A stretch of 64,000 nucleotides of DNA from Vibrio sp. CB1-14 (GCF_040412085.2 NZ_CP115920.1:2170001-2234000), one strand, 5' to 3'. Shown: positions 45,873 through 56,403, numbered from the stretch's first letter. Numbers and translations are program-made. Notes: generated by a model not told the origin, from the letters alone.

Positions 45873-47387
45873 ATGAAACGCACTAAATTATGTAATTTAT
45901 CGATAGGAAAAAGAGTTCTTTCCTTGACGTTACTGGCAGCTTCCACTCAGTTGGCATATGCCGTTGAACCGCTCACTGTTTCTGGCAACCAGGTGTTAGC
46001 TGGGGGCGTCGCTCAGAGCTTTGCTGGCTCAAGTTTATTCTGGAGCAACACCAATTGGGGTGCAGAGCGATTCTACACTGCCGCGGATGTTAAAGCTGCG
46101 AAGACAGAACTCGGGGCAACGTTAATCCGCGCTGCAATAGGCCATGGCGCAACCGGGGGTCTAGAAGATGACTGGAGTGGTAACATGGCAAGGCTCGAAA
46201 CCGTTATCGAAGCCGCTATTGCTGAAGATATGTATGTCATCGTTGATTTCCACAGTCACTATGCTCATAACGACTGGGCTCGTGCTGAAGCGTTTTTTAC
46301 CCACGTAGCAACCAAATATGGCCACCATGACAATATCATTTATGAGGTCTACAACGAGCCACTCCAAGTCAGCTGGAGCAATGATATTAAGCCATATGCC
46401 GAGTTCATCATCGACAAGATTCGAGCTATTGACCCTACGGGAATCATCGTCGTCGGCACGCCTAACTGGTCTCAAGATGTGGACATTGCCTCTTACGACC
46501 CTATTAATCGCCCTAACATTGCTTATACCATCCACTTTTACGCGGGCACCCACGGTCAATCTCTGAGAAACAAAGTGCTCACCGCCTTAAACAATGGCAT
46601 TGCCCTATTTGCTACTGAGTGGGGCACCGTTAACGCAGATGGTGATGGTGCGGTCAATCAAGGTGAAACAGATGCCTGGATGGAGCTGTTCAAGACATAC
46701 AACATTAGCCATGCGAACTGGTCGGTCAATGACAAAGCAGAAGGCGCATCTATGTTCACTCCTGGTGGTAGTTGGGGCAACTACACGGAATCGGGTTTGA
46801 AGGTAAAAGAGATCATTTCTAACTGGCCAACGAGTGCTGGAGGCGGTGGTGGCGAAAGCGATCTCACGGGTCCTTGTAGCGTAACTGCCCTTCCGGGTCG
46901 CATTGATGCGGAAAGTTTTTGCTATGCGAAAGGGTTAAAATTTGAAGATACAACCGACGCAGGTGGAGGCCAAAACCTTGGCTTTACCGATGACGGTGAT
47001 TGGATAACATTTGACATTGATGCTCCTAAGGCAGGCAAGTACGAAATCACTTACCGAGTCGCTTCTGAGCACGCAAATGCTGGTGTGATTCAGATAGAGC
47101 AAGGCGGTGGAAACGTAACGTATGGTGAAATTACGGTAAGTGGTACCGGTGGATGGCAAAGCTGGCAAAACATCACTCATACCATTTCACTGCCGGATTC
47201 AGGTCAACATACCGTGGCGCTATTCGTTAAAACTGGTGGTTGGAACTTAAATTGGTTCGAAATGAAACCAGTTGATGGAGACGTTACTCCTCCTACCGGA
47301 TCTTGTGACAACGTCACTACTCATCCAAACTGGCTTCACGCTGACTACGAAGGCGGTCCAAATACGCACTTGCTTGAAGGTTTATGA
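45873..47387 (+). CDS. Secreted GH5 endoglucanase with CBM6, C-terminal CBM cut by a frameshift
   Basis: 504 residues in this frame. Signal peptide about 1-30 (ending AASTQLAYA). GH5 barrel (about 31-330) with acid/base Glu162 (YEVYNEP) and nucleophile Glu249 (FATEWGT); subfamily 2-like. A Gly linker (AGGGGGES) leads to a CBM6-like beta-sandwich (about 345-470: [13 protein letters not shown]...[13 protein letters not shown]), then [26 protein letters not shown], the start of a second module, and a premature stop. The next frame continues that module to 47472. An upstream TTG at 45867 with closer AGGA is an alternative start. It should still be an active cellulase; the missing tail would alter binding. 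Confidence 0.9.
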   Translation: MKRTKLCNLSIGKRVLSLTLLAASTQLAYAVEPLTVSGNQVLAGGVAQSFAGSSLFWSNTNWGAERFYTAADVKAAKTELGATLIRAAIGHGATGGLEDDWSGNMARLETVIEAAIAEDMYVIVDFHSHYAHNDWARAEAFFTHVATKYGHHDNIIYEVYNEPLQVSWSNDIKPYAEFIIDKIRAIDPTGIIVVGTPNWSQDVDIASYDPINRPNIAYTIHFYAGTHGQSLRNKVLTALNNGIALFATEWGTVNADGDGAVNQGETDAWMELFKTYNISHANWSVNDKAEGASMFTPGGSWGNYTESGLKVKEIISNWPTSAGGGGGESDLTGPCSVTALPGRIDAESFCYAKGLKFEDTTDAGGGQNLGFTDDGDWITFDIDAPKAGKYEITYRVASEHANAGVIQIEQGGGNVTYGEITVSGTGGWQSWQNITHTISLPDSGQHTVALFVKTGGWNLNWFEMKPVDGDVTPPTGSCDNVTTHPNWLHADYEGGPNTHLLEGL

Positions 47388-47472
47388 AGGCAGTAAGTAT
47401 CGAGCCAATTGGTATACCAGTTCGATTCTAGGAAGCGACGCCTCTTGGTCACTGATTGGAAGCTGCCAATAA
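47377..47472 (+). pseudogene. Out-of-frame CBM5/12-like tail of the GH5 gene
   Basis: Reading frame +1 relative to the GH5 gene gives [16 protein letters not shown] and then SDASWSLIGSC, typical of a CBM5/12 chitin/cellulose-binding module (YRAxWYT...WxLIG). The first half of the module ([10 protein letters not shown]) is in the GH5 frame. The change of frame lies between about 47350 and 47385. True mutation or a one-base sequencing error cannot be told apart here. Confidence 0.8.
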
Positions 47473-47494
47473 CTAAACTGCGTTTTTAATTACA

Positions 47495-47519
47495 TGAGCT
47501 GGCTCGGGTAGCCAGCTCA
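47495..47519 (+). terminator. Hairpin after the GH5 gene
   Basis: Perfect 10-bp stem TGAGCTGGCT (47495-47504) / AGCCAGCTCA (47510-47519) with a 5-nt loop; T-rich sequence follows after a few bases. Confidence 0.7.
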
Positions 47520-47598
47520 AATTACTTTTTGTGAGCCATCCCCTTTTTAAACATCGATAACGTGCTAGTTTATTGTTTTAATTGATTTTATAAGTTGA

Positions 47599-48642
47599 AT
47601 GCCAAGCTCAAAACCTACCCTCAATGACATTGCGCTAGCCGCATCTGTCTCTATATCGACTTTGAATCGCTATATTCATCAGCGTGGCTTCGTGAGCCGT
47701 GATAAACAGCTAAAAATACAGAAAGCCATGGCCACTCTAGGCTATCAGCCGAAGCCAACAAAATACAAAGTGACAGACAAATTAAATTATCTGGTTGGCG
47801 TGCTTTCTCCGTACGCACTTTGTCCACACAGCAATGCCATTTTGTCAGGTCTTGAGGGTGAGCTAGGCAAATATCAGCTCTCCCCTGTTGTCATGATAGG
47901 TAACTGGAACAATGCACAAGAACTAACACGCGTTAAGCAACTAATTCACCAAGGGGTGGATGCTCTTGTCGTAATTGGCAGCAGCTTAACCGCCCCACAG
48001 CTTACCGATATCGCCCTACAACTTCCTATCATTACGATTGGTGGCCACGATATCAAACACCCAAACATTCACTGCATTAGCAATAGTGGATTAGTCGGGG
48101 GGTACATGGCGACAAACCACCTGTTAAGGCTCGGTCATACCGACATCGTCTACCTTTCAGGCTTAGTCTTTCACCCAGATTCTCAGCAGCGACTTCTCGG
48201 CTACAAGCAGGCACTTGATAAAGCCGGTATTGATTATTGCCCCGAGCGAGTCGTCAATGGGAAGTTCGATGTAGCCAGTGGACGCGATGCAGTGCGCAAG
48301 CTCCTTTGCCAAGGCGTGCAATTTACCGCCATTTTTGCTGCCAATGATCAAATGGCCTTTGGAGCGATCAGTGCGCTCAAAGAGGCCGGTATACAGATAC
48401 CGCATCAAGTTTCCGTTGTCGGATTCGATGATCATGAAGTGTCTGCGGTATTTACCCCGGCGTTAACCACCCTTCGCCAACCGTCCCTCCAGTCCGGTCG
48501 ACTTGCGGCTACACAAGTTGCTAGCGCTCTTGGCCTCTTCGTTGAAGAAGAATATCAAACCAGCGAGGATGACTTTGTTCGCTTGATCATCCGCGACTCC
48601 TGCGATGAAAACAATAAAATTAAAGACGAAAAAAAGGGTTAG
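47599..48642 (+). CDS. LacI-family transcriptional regulator with unusual DNA-binding helix
   Basis: 347 residues. The core sugar-binding domain is ordinary (GVLSPYALCPHSNAILSGLEGELG, FAANDQMAFGAISALKEAG, VVGFDDHEVSAVFTPALTTLRQP). The DNA-binding part TLNDIALAASVSISTLNRYIHQRGFVS departs from the usual VSxxTVSRVLN: Thr-Leu-Asn-Arg-Tyr replaces Thr-Val-Ser-Arg-Val. The hinge after LGYQP (KPTKYKVTDKL) lacks the normal Leu-rich helix. Convergent with the GH116 gene, sharing a terminator with it. Target unknown. Confidence 0.9.
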   Translation: MPSSKPTLNDIALAASVSISTLNRYIHQRGFVSRDKQLKIQKAMATLGYQPKPTKYKVTDKLNYLVGVLSPYALCPHSNAILSGLEGELGKYQLSPVVMIGNWNNAQELTRVKQLIHQGVDALVVIGSSLTAPQLTDIALQLPIITIGGHDIKHPNIHCISNSGLVGGYMATNHLLRLGHTDIVYLSGLVFHPDSQQRLLGYKQALDKAGIDYCPERVVNGKFDVASGRDAVRKLLCQGVQFTAIFAANDQMAFGAISALKEAGIQIPHQVSVVGFDDHEVSAVFTPALTTLRQPSLQSGRLAATQVASALGLFVEEEYQTSEDDFVRLIIRDSCDENNKIKDEKKG

Positions 48643-48661
48643 GATATCCTCCTAACCCTTT
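48633..48661. terminator. Shared bidirectional terminator between LacI and GH116 genes
   Basis: Perfect 12-bp stem AAAGGGTTAGGA (48633-48644) / TCCTAACCCTTT (48650-48661), loop 5 nt. The left arm contains the LacI stop codon. On the minus strand a seven-T run follows, so it is strongest for GH116. Confidence 0.9.
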
Positions 48662-48699
48662 GTATCAATCTATTGATATCTTTTCTCTGCTTTCTGCAA

Positions 48700-51600
48700 T
48701 TAGTATAAATAAGAGAAAATCATACCCGGTCTGAAGTAGCGCCCAGCGGTGTATTTGAGCCCTGTATTGAGCAACCAAGTATGTAGCTTGACCGCCTGTT
48801 CGTCAGCCATAGCTTCTGTAAACACGCTACGAAACTCAGCAAAGTCCGACGTCAAATCTGGATTTACTCTGCCATCAGTCAAAATACAATTTGTTGCTTT
48901 CAGACTTTGCAGCCATTGTTCAGCCGTGGATTCCGCTACGCCAAATTGCTCGACTAAATCAGACTGAGAAACAGCCACTGAGCAGTTAAACCCTTCTGGT
49001 GCGGCGAATGGGATCTTCGCGTAGTGGTAGAGCGCTGTATAGACAGAATCAATCAAAGCCTCAGCTTGCTGCTGTTTTCCTGCAAGTTTTAGCGCCGTTG
49101 CAGTACTGAACTGCACACCAATCCAAACGTCTTGTGCCTGAAACGCATCATGGGGTGCGCCATCGCATAGGGTCATGTTAGCCACACCCAACTTCGGACT
49201 ATTCTCTCTGAAGTTTGTACGGTAGATGTAATCAAGGGTACGAGCGACTTTGTCATCTTCAAACAGCCCTTTATCACCAATCAGTTTCAAATAACTGTCA
49301 GCAAGCAAGGCATCGCCAAAGCTGTTATCTGAGTCAAGTAAGATGTCCTTGTACGCAGTGGTAAATACATCCGGGGCAAGCTCTAGCAAACGATGCTTTT
49401 TAGATACTCGCTGCTCGAACATGCTCAGCTCAGACTCAAGGTCAACACTATCTAAGTAAGCGTTGATTGCCTTTTTATCTTCAGTTTTATCGCCAGTTAG
49501 TGTTAGGCCTAATGACTGTAGAGAGTCATTCGTTTGACCCGTTAAATGCTTGGCTTGGACTGGCGTTGCGAAGAAGTGGTAGTAGCCATTTCTTTCATCC
49601 CACAATGCGCGCTCCAACGTGTCTAACGCAGCAGACGAGCGTTGTTGATACCAATCTGCTAAGTCGTTTTCTTCCATCAATTTAGCCAGTTTACTGGCGG
49701 CTTTGAGTCCGGCAGACCACAAGCTAGCACAGTAAATGGAGATACCATGAGAGGCCAAGTTATCGAAGGTATCATCCGTACCACGCGTCAGCGGCAGTGT
49801 GTCACCCTCTTCAATGAGCGCCGTCAAATACTCAACGCTTTCCACAATGGCAGGCCAGCAGGCTTGAACGACCGACAAATCGTTAGAATGCACATAGTGA
49901 CGGTAAACCATTAGAATGTATTTGGGTGCAAGATCTTTCCACTCTTTCACGTTATGCCAATCATAGGCGTCTGGCTGAATGTCGTAAGGACTACCTAAGT
50001 CATGGATAACCGCACCTTTGATCGCTCGCACGCCTTCATACTTGGTATCACATAACTCTGCGTTTGGCTTTTCGGCGTACTCCCAATAGCGACGCTTGGT
50101 TGGATCGGATGCCATAATTGCGTCAGCAAACTCGCGCATGACAACACCATCAAGCTCAGGCAGTAGATAAAGCAGAGAGAATGAGCCATAGAAATACACA
50201 TCAAGAGAGTTAAAGAACGGATAGTCCACGCACTCTTTCACCAAAAACTTATCCTGACAATCCCACACTGTCGATTCTGCTAGAAACGACAGTGTATTCA
50301 TTGCCATTGTAGTAAAGCGGGCTGCGCTCTCACTGCTTTCAAAGTTCGCTTGAGCTTCTTGGTAAAATGCCTCCTGCTGAGAGACAATTCGATGCTCGAT
50401 ATCGCTTAGTTTTGGCAGAGTATCTTTAAGTATTGACTGTGCAGGGTGTGATTCTTGGTAGAATTGAGCGTACGATTTTCTCGATTCCCATCCATCAAGG
50501 GAGATTTTGCTGTGATCCATGACCTGAACGAAACGAAGATCGACCGTTTGACCTGGCTCAAGCTCCACTTGAACACAAACCAGACCCTGTAAGCATTCAC
50601 GGCCACTGTATATGCCTTTGTCGAACAACTGATTGGTTCGGCCAGTTTTTAAGCTGGTTTCCAGCGCTTTTTGGGATTGTGTGATATAGAGCGACGGTTT
50701 TATGGAGACGGTGACTTTGCCGCTTTTAAGTAAATCCGAGTCCGATTGAACACCAAAGCAAACTTCTCCCTCAATATCAGACGCATAAGGTGACTGACTT
50801 GTCTGTGCCACGCCCTTAAATACCGAATTATCCGTTGTAATGGTGACAGGACGGTGCGACTGATCGATTGGGTTTTGCGTAAGAGTACAAAATGAATCTT
50901 GCACACCATCGCGGCCTTTGCGGTAGGTAGAGCCAATAAGATTAGTGAGTGGCTGAACAATCGTCACTACTTTTGTTTCATTACTGCTGTTTTCTACTGA
51001 GAACAGATTCCAGTGCATCGGCAACGAGCACAGTGTTTTGTCACCCTTAACAATAGGTGACACTACATTTCGAGTCAGTTTGATATCTTCAAACGACGAA
51101 TACTGATACTGCGCAATGGGATACATGGCTTGGTAATGAATGTCTTCACGAGCCACACTTTCGATCGCCGACTGGCCAACCGCATTTAACGAGCGAAGCT
51201 GGGCTGTATTGTTGACCAAATGTCCATCAAAAAAATCAACAGCAACTCGCACCTGTGTCGAGACACTATTTGCATCAAGCTCCAAGTTATGCAGTGTTTT
51301 ATCAGAGAACTCAACGTTCCATTTTAAAAAACCATCTTTATTTTCACTATAAAACGTAGCATCAATCAGAGAACGTTTAATTTCACTCTCTATATCTTTT
51401 CTTGAAATATCGGTCGCTATCTTTCCATTCAGCACAACCGGGTAATATTTAAGATATTGAATCAAACCATCCAAATCAGTTATTGCTAAATTTTCAACCG
51501 TCGGAATATCCATAACTGAAACGTGGAAATCGTTAAAGTTTAATTCCTCAGATTCAACATCGATAAAAATCCCCGGAACAAAGCTAAAGTTTGGTGTAGA

Positions 51601-51774
51601 ACCAAGCGGCGTCAGCGTGAATGCGCTGCCAATCCCACCTACTGCCATTCCTGTGTTGTCTGGGGTTGTTGAGATAGGCACGTACCACGGTTGAATAAAT
51701 TCAACCGCATTTCCCTTAGCACACAGTTCATTCACTGTGCCCTTGTAAGTAGTATTTTCTATATTAAGAATCAT
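48700..51774 (-). CDS. GH116 beta-glycosidase (GBA2-like)
   Basis: 1024 residues, no signal peptide, so cytoplasmic. The N-terminal ~430 residues form the GH116 beta-sandwich (GGIGSAFTLTPLGSTPNFSFVPGIFI). The C-terminal ~530 are the (alpha/alpha)6 catalytic barrel. Likely nucleophile Glu514 lies in VKECVDYPFFNSLDVYFYGSF. AVIHDLGSPYDIQPDAYDWHNVKEWKDLAPKYILMVYRHY is a very typical GH116 block. The acid is expected in GTDDTFD (Asp667/668). Bacterial members split beta-glucosides or beta-xylosides. Divergent from the epimerase with a 61-bp gap. Confidence 0.85.
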   Translation of the reverse strand: MILNIENTTYKGTVNELCAKGNAVEFIQPWYVPISTTPDNTGMAVGGIGSAFTLTPLGSTPNFSFVPGIFIDVESEELNFNDFHVSVMDIPTVENLAITDLDGLIQYLKYYPVVLNGKIATDISRKDIESEIKRSLIDATFYSENKDGFLKWNVEFSDKTLHNLELDANSVSTQVRVAVDFFDGHLVNNTAQLRSLNAVGQSAIESVAREDIHYQAMYPIAQYQYSSFEDIKLTRNVVSPIVKGDKTLCSLPMHWNLFSVENSSNETKVVTIVQPLTNLIGSTYRKGRDGVQDSFCTLTQNPIDQSHRPVTITTDNSVFKGVAQTSQSPYASDIEGEVCFGVQSDSDLLKSGKVTVSIKPSLYITQSQKALETSLKTGRTNQLFDKGIYSGRECLQGLVCVQVELEPGQTVDLRFVQVMDHSKISLDGWESRKSYAQFYQESHPAQSILKDTLPKLSDIEHRIVSQQEAFYQEAQANFESSESAARFTTMAMNTLSFLAESTVWDCQDKFLVKECVDYPFFNSLDVYFYGSFSLLYLLPELDGVVMREFADAIMASDPTKRRYWEYAEKPNAELCDTKYEGVRAIKGAVIHDLGSPYDIQPDAYDWHNVKEWKDLAPKYILMVYRHYVHSNDLSVVQACWPAIVESVEYLTALIEEGDTLPLTRGTDDTFDNLASHGISIYCASLWSAGLKAASKLAKLMEENDLADWYQQRSSAALDTLERALWDERNGYYHFFATPVQAKHLTGQTNDSLQSLGLTLTGDKTEDKKAINAYLDSVDLESELSMFEQRVSKKHRLLELAPDVFTTAYKDILLDSDNSFGDALLADSYLKLIGDKGLFEDDKVARTLDYIYRTNFRENSPKLGVANMTLCDGAPHDAFQAQDVWIGVQFSTATALKLAGKQQQAEALIDSVYTALYHYAKIPFAAPEGFNCSVAVSQSDLVEQFGVAESTAEQWLQSLKATNCILTDGRVNPDLTSDFAEFRSVFTEAMADEQAVKLHTWLLNTGLKYTAGRYFRPGMIFSYLY

Positions 51775-51835
51775 AACAATCCCTTATTGAATATCTTTTT
51801 TATTGTGATAGCATCAAATAAAAATGGAGTCGAAA

Positions 51836-52780
51836 ATGTTTAAAATAACCCAAGATAAATTTGGCCACTTTGGTTCATTGCAAATTAAAAACTCAAAATG
51901 CGGTATAATATTGGAAATCATCCAAGACTTTGGCGCAGTAATAAATAAACTCATTATCAACAACAGTCCTTTCTCATTTATTCAGGGCTATCAGAGTGCG
52001 GAAGAATTAACCAAAACTCATCCGTTCTTTTCTCGTAGCGCCAAACTGTTTCCATTCCCAAACCGCCTAGAAAAGGGGCAATACTTATTCCAACAGCAAA
52101 CATTTACCCTACCCGCTAACTTCCCTTGGTCTCAAGATGCTGTTCACGGGTTACTTTACAATCAACCATTCTCAATCCTTCATACCGATGCCAATGTTGA
52201 CTATGCCGAAGTGACCCTTCGCTACAACACCGAGCACCTTTGTGCTGGTTTCCCACACAGCTTTCTATTAGATGTCATCTACCGTATCGATATTGATGGT
52301 GTCTTAACTTGCACCACCGAAATCACGAATACCGGCGTTAACTCTCTGCCCTATGGTGATGCATGGCACCCATATTTCTCTTTAGGCTGCGAGCGTGACC
52401 AAGTAAAACTAAACATGCCGTCTAGCCAAGAACTCGTTTCAGAATCGGGCCTTCCTACTGGTTCATTCAAACCATTTGACCAGTTTGCCCATGGCGCTTG
52501 GTTAGGCGACGCGGAGCTGAATCACTGTTTTCAGTTCGAGCTGTCACGCCCTATCGCTTTGTCTCTTGAGCGAGCAGATCAACGAGCCTCTATTCGTTAC
52601 CAGCAAGACGCAAGCTACCCATTCATCCAACTCTATACACCCAACTCAGAGCCCACGTTGGCTATTGAACCCATGACTTGCCCGGCGAATGCGTTTAATA
52701 ATCAAATCGGTCTTAAAGAGCTAAGTCCCAACCAGCTGGAGCGTTTTACTTGGCAATGTCAGATTAGCTATCAAGCCTAA
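51836..52780 (+). CDS. Aldose 1-epimerase family protein (GalM-like)
   Basis: 314 residues. QDAVHGLLYNQPF holds the first His, GDAWHPYFSLG the second (active-site HPYF), and LAIEPMTCPANAFN the catalytic Glu, the pattern of GalM/YeaD-type mutarotases. It would interconvert alpha and beta anomers of glucose or released sugar, useful beside beta-glycosidases and a phosphorylase. I use the ATG at 51836, with GGAG 6 nt upstream, rather than one four codons earlier. Possibly contains the YeaD-like hexose-6-phosphate variant; substrate not determined. Confidence 0.87.
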   Translation: MFKITQDKFGHFGSLQIKNSKCGIILEIIQDFGAVINKLIINNSPFSFIQGYQSAEELTKTHPFFSRSAKLFPFPNRLEKGQYLFQQQTFTLPANFPWSQDAVHGLLYNQPFSILHTDANVDYAEVTLRYNTEHLCAGFPHSFLLDVIYRIDIDGVLTCTTEITNTGVNSLPYGDAWHPYFSLGCERDQVKLNMPSSQELVSESGLPTGSFKPFDQFAHGAWLGDAELNHCFQFELSRPIALSLERADQRASIRYQQDASYPFIQLYTPNSEPTLAIEPMTCPANAFNNQIGLKELSPNQLERFTWQCQISYQA

Positions 52781-52796
52781 ACCACCATACCGTCAT

Positions 52797-52822
52797 AAGG
52801 GGCGCTAAGCGCCCCTTTTTTT
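52797..52822 (+). terminator. Rho-independent terminator of the epimerase gene
   Basis: Stem AAGGGGCGC / GCGCCCCTT with a TAA loop and a seven-T run; sits between convergent galM-like and GH94 genes. Confidence 0.92.
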
Positions 52823-52824
52823 AT

Positions 52825-55236
52825 TTAACCGAGTGTCACTTCGATTTGGTGTTCACCTTCTGCAAGCACCGGGATCTTGTTACCGTCAATCAGTTCGCCA
52901 TTAACCTTCACTTTCGTAACCCCTTTCGAAACATGCTCTGGGTTAGTCACTTCAATGCAGTAAGTTGCTCCGCGGAACTGACGTTTCACTTTGAATCCAG
53001 GCCAGGCTTTCGGAATACATGGGTCGATGATTAGGCCATCGACATCTGGTCGAACGCCTAAAATCCACTGTGTACCCGCCACATAAGTCCAAGACGACGT
53101 ACCCGACAACCAAGCATTTCTTCCTAAGCCAAATTGCTCATGCTCATCCCCTAAAATGTTCTGCGGATAGCAGTAGGGTTCAGATTCAAACACATCAATG
53201 TGATCGTTTTTCGATGCAGGGTTAATTTGACGATAGTATTCATAAGCTCTATCACCATTGCCCATTTTCGCTTCAGCGATCATGACCCATGGGTTAGAGT
53301 GCAAGAATATACCGCCATTCTCTTTCGCGCCCGGAGGATAAGTGGATACACCGCCCAATTTTGGATCAAACCCGTTGTAGCCCGGTGTCGACAACTTAAT
53401 ACCATTACGTGTATTGAGTTTTTGATACACGGAATCTAACGCTTGAGTCGCACGCTCTTCAGTAGCAAAACCTGAAATAACCGGCCAGCTTTGGCCATTA
53501 GTGTATATCTGCCCTTGCTGATTCACATGTGAGCCGATCGGCTCGCCTTTCTCATCAAAGTAACGAATGTACCAATGCCCATCCCAACCAAAGTCATTGA
53601 CGATACGCTGCATCTCTTTATAGTACTCTTCAAAGCGCTGCTCTAACGCACTATCCGTACGCAGTTTGCAGAGGTCGAGCATATCCAGTAGCGCCTTACC
53701 GTACATATTGGCGATCATCATAGACTCAGCGCCCGTCGGCAAGTTCACCGTATCATTCCAGTCCGCAAAACCTAACAGCGGCAAACCATGCTGGCCACGA
53801 TTGCTGTAAGTAAACTCAATCGCGCGACACAAGTGATTCCAAATGCTCGCCGACTCAATAGGGTTGCCGTGTTTATCTTTTTGATAATAAGGTAGCACCT
53901 TATCTAGGAACGCGGCATTACCGGTCTCTTTTACGTACTGAGTGACCGCAAAGATAATCCAGAGGTGATCATCACCGTAATAATCTGGACGGTCTTCTTC
54001 CTCCCGTGAGTCACCTGCATTCGCTTCCATGGTTGACGGGAAAAACTGGTGCATAGCCGAACCATCGGTGTTTTGTACTGTTAGCAATCGCTCAATCAAC
54101 TCGCGAGCTTCTTCTGGCATATGTGAAATAACACCCAAGGTATCTTGAGAAGAATCCCTAAAGCCAATACCGCGCGCACCATAGCCCAGTTGATACAGCG
54201 ACAAGTAACGCGACCAGTTTTTCGTGGTGTGACACTGACGCGGGTTGTGCACATTTAACATTGAGTTCATTGCCGGATCAGGCGTGTCGACGTGCAGTGT
54301 TGCTAAATACTGCTCCCAATGAGAAACCAACGCGTTAAACGCCTCATCGACCGTTTGGTGATCGCGATATTTAGCAAGCAGATCGGTCGCTTGTTCTAAA
54401 CTTTCCATCTGAGTTAGCTGCACCACAGTGCGCTCTTGCTGTTCTGGCTCTAGCCAGCCTAATCTTAGGTTCAGTGCACCAATGTTGTCACCACGCAGAC
54501 ATTCAGAATTGTTCAGCTCTTGGTGATTTAACGCTTGCGGTGCTGCCCAACTTCCATAGCTCATATTGCCAAGAAATTGCTGACGATCACCATCAAATGA
54601 AGTCGCGATTCTGTCTGCCGTCATTAGGTTTACGGCAAAATCTCGCTTCATAAAGGCGTATTGTTCCAGCACAGTATGACCGCTCTGTTGCTTGTGCGCT
54701 TTCAGCGTCATGGTTTGTGGTACCCAGTCAGCATTAAGGAGCTGCTTTAAAGCATCAAAGTGAGTGAACTCATACACTGGAATCACATCTACATGCAGTG
54801 GTTTGTCAGAGATGTTGGTAACTTTAATATCCTGTAGCAAAACGGGATCGTTGTGCGGTACAAAGAACGTCGCTTCACAACGCACCCCATACCCTTCCGA
54901 TACGATGGTGGTGTACGACAAGCCTGTATGGTTTTCATAACGCTCCAGAGGCTTGAGTGTCGGCGTGTAGAAAGGCGAGAAAATTTCTACATTACCATCA
55001 GCGTCTTGAACCTTAATATAGGTCGTAGACCCTTTAAAATCGGAGTTTGGCAGCTGGGCGATGTATTTGGTGACCCTGTTGAGTGCTGGGTCCCCCTTAC
55101 ACAGCAGCACTCCACCATTACTATCCACCAAGCCGCCAAAATTGAGCGTGCCCACATAATTACACCATTTAATCGGTGTGCACGGTGTCGTGGCGACATA
55201 TTCCTTTGCTGCGTCATCAAAATATCCAAATTTCAT
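52825..55236 (-). CDS. GH94 phosphorylase (cellobiose-phosphorylase type)
   Basis: 803 residues, cytoplasmic. MKFGYFDDAAKEYVATTP is the GH94 start. An N-terminal beta-sandwich (about 1-280) and linker lead into the (alpha/alpha)6 barrel with GFRDSSQDTLG (phosphate/sugar site) and the general acid Asp492 in FADWNDTVNLPTG, equal to Asp490 of Cellvibrio gilvus cellobiose phosphorylase. GTSSWTYVAGTQWILG and SKGVTKVKVNG close it. It would split an imported beta-glucobiose with phosphate into glucose 1-phosphate. Cellobiose is likely from the GH1/GH5/GH9 context, but laminaribiose, cellodextrin or cellobionate specificity cannot be excluded. Last gene of the LacI-led operon; AGGGAA precedes the ATG at 55236. 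Confidence 0.88.
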   Translation of the reverse strand: MKFGYFDDAAKEYVATTPCTPIKWCNYVGTLNFGGLVDSNGGVLLCKGDPALNRVTKYIAQLPNSDFKGSTTYIKVQDADGNVEIFSPFYTPTLKPLERYENHTGLSYTTIVSEGYGVRCEATFFVPHNDPVLLQDIKVTNISDKPLHVDVIPVYEFTHFDALKQLLNADWVPQTMTLKAHKQQSGHTVLEQYAFMKRDFAVNLMTADRIATSFDGDRQQFLGNMSYGSWAAPQALNHQELNNSECLRGDNIGALNLRLGWLEPEQQERTVVQLTQMESLEQATDLLAKYRDHQTVDEAFNALVSHWEQYLATLHVDTPDPAMNSMLNVHNPRQCHTTKNWSRYLSLYQLGYGARGIGFRDSSQDTLGVISHMPEEARELIERLLTVQNTDGSAMHQFFPSTMEANAGDSREEEDRPDYYGDDHLWIIFAVTQYVKETGNAAFLDKVLPYYQKDKHGNPIESASIWNHLCRAIEFTYSNRGQHGLPLLGFADWNDTVNLPTGAESMMIANMYGKALLDMLDLCKLRTDSALEQRFEEYYKEMQRIVNDFGWDGHWYIRYFDEKGEPIGSHVNQQGQIYTNGQSWPVISGFATEERATQALDSVYQKLNTRNGIKLSTPGYNGFDPKLGGVSTYPPGAKENGGIFLHSNPWVMIAEAKMGNGDRAYEYYRQINPASKNDHIDVFESEPYCYPQNILGDEHEQFGLGRNAWLSGTSSWTYVAGTQWILGVRPDVDGLIIDPCIPKAWPGFKVKRQFRGATYCIEVTNPEHVSKGVTKVKVNGELIDGNKIPVLAEGEHQIEVTLG

Positions 55237-55308
55237 CGTCGTGTTCCCTAACCCCTTAACTCTCAAAGGGGTTTATTCAAAGTTAAATTAAAATCGTTCG
55301 CTTGCGGA

Positions 55309-56403
55309 CTAGTCGATGGCGAGTGAGTTTTCGCTTAAGGCATCGAACAAGTGGATTGCATCTAAATCCAGATAAAGAATGAGATCGTCAACGTCGACTT
55401 CTGCCGCTTGCGTTTCAACTACAAATGGCTGACCAGCCACTTCGGTCTTCAACAGGATGCTCGCGCCAAGTAGTTCCTTGTCTTTGATTGATACAGGGAT
55501 TGGGAGCACACGGTCATGGTCGACTTGCTCAGGGCGAAGATAAAGATCTGTTGGACGTACACCAAAGTGCAGAGCAACATTTTTTGAAGCGTGCGCTTTA
55601 AAGCGTTCTGGCAGTGGAATATGTACATCACCAAGCTCAACGAAAAATTCGCCATCGATGTCGACAAGCTGTGCGTCGAGCATGTTCATTGATGGGTTCC
55701 CAATAAACTGAGCAACAAACTTGTTGGCTGGACGTTTAAAGACATCCGTTGGTGTGCCAACCTGTGCAACGTAGCCATCCTTCAGAATGACGATGCGATC
55801 AGCGAGCGTCATGGCTTCGATCTGGTCGTGAGTCACGTAAATGGTTGTGGTCTGTAGTTTACGATGCAGTTCTTTGATTTCTTCTCGCATTGTGCCGCGC
55901 AATTTGGCATCCAAGTTCGACAATGGCTCATCAAACAAAAATACCTTCGGTGTGCGTACCATCGCACGCCCCATCGCGACACGTTGACGTTGGCCGCCAG
56001 ACAGTTCTTTCGGCTTACGATCGAGCAGTGGCGTTAGCTCTAGCATGGTCGCGGCTTTGCGAACTTCAACATCGATATCACGCTTAGCCATGCCCTTTAG
56101 TTTGAGAGCAAAAGCAATGTTTTCATACACTGTCATGTGGGGGTACAAAGCATAACTTTGGAACACCATCGCCAAGTCTCTGTCTTTTGCGTCCACTTTG
56201 TTCATGCGCTTGTCGCCCACAAAGATATCACCTGATGTGATGTCTTCTAAGCCAGCCAGCATTCTTAAAGTTGTTGATTTTCCGCAACCCGAAGGGCCAA
56301 GAAACACCACGAACTCACCGTCCTGGACGGTAAAGTCGAACTCTTTTACGACTTCTACGTCGCCGAATGATTTTTTGATATTACGAAATTCTACTTTAGC
56401 CAT
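55309..56403 (-). CDS. Sugar ABC transporter ATPase (MalK/UgpC type)
   Basis: 364 residues. [78 protein letters not shown] and [16 protein letters not shown] are complete. The C-terminal regulatory domain starts at about residue 240 ([14 protein letters not shown]). It overlaps the GH1 gene by 8 nt and powers the two permeases encoded upstream. Confidence 0.93.
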   Translation of the reverse strand: MAKVEFRNIKKSFGDVEVVKEFDFTVQDGEFVVFLGPSGCGKSTTLRMLAGLEDITSGDIFVGDKRMNKVDAKDRDLAMVFQSYALYPHMTVYENIAFALKLKGMAKRDIDVEVRKAATMLELTPLLDRKPKELSGGQRQRVAMGRAMVRTPKVFLFDEPLSNLDAKLRGTMREEIKELHRKLQTTTIYVTHDQIEAMTLADRIVILKDGYVAQVGTPTDVFKRPANKFVAQFIGNPSMNMLDAQLVDIDGEFFVELGDVHIPLPERFKAHASKNVALHFGVRPTDLYLRPEQVDHDRVLPIPVSIKDKELLGASILLKTEVAGQPFVVETQAAEVDVDDLILYLDLDAIHLFDALSENSLAID

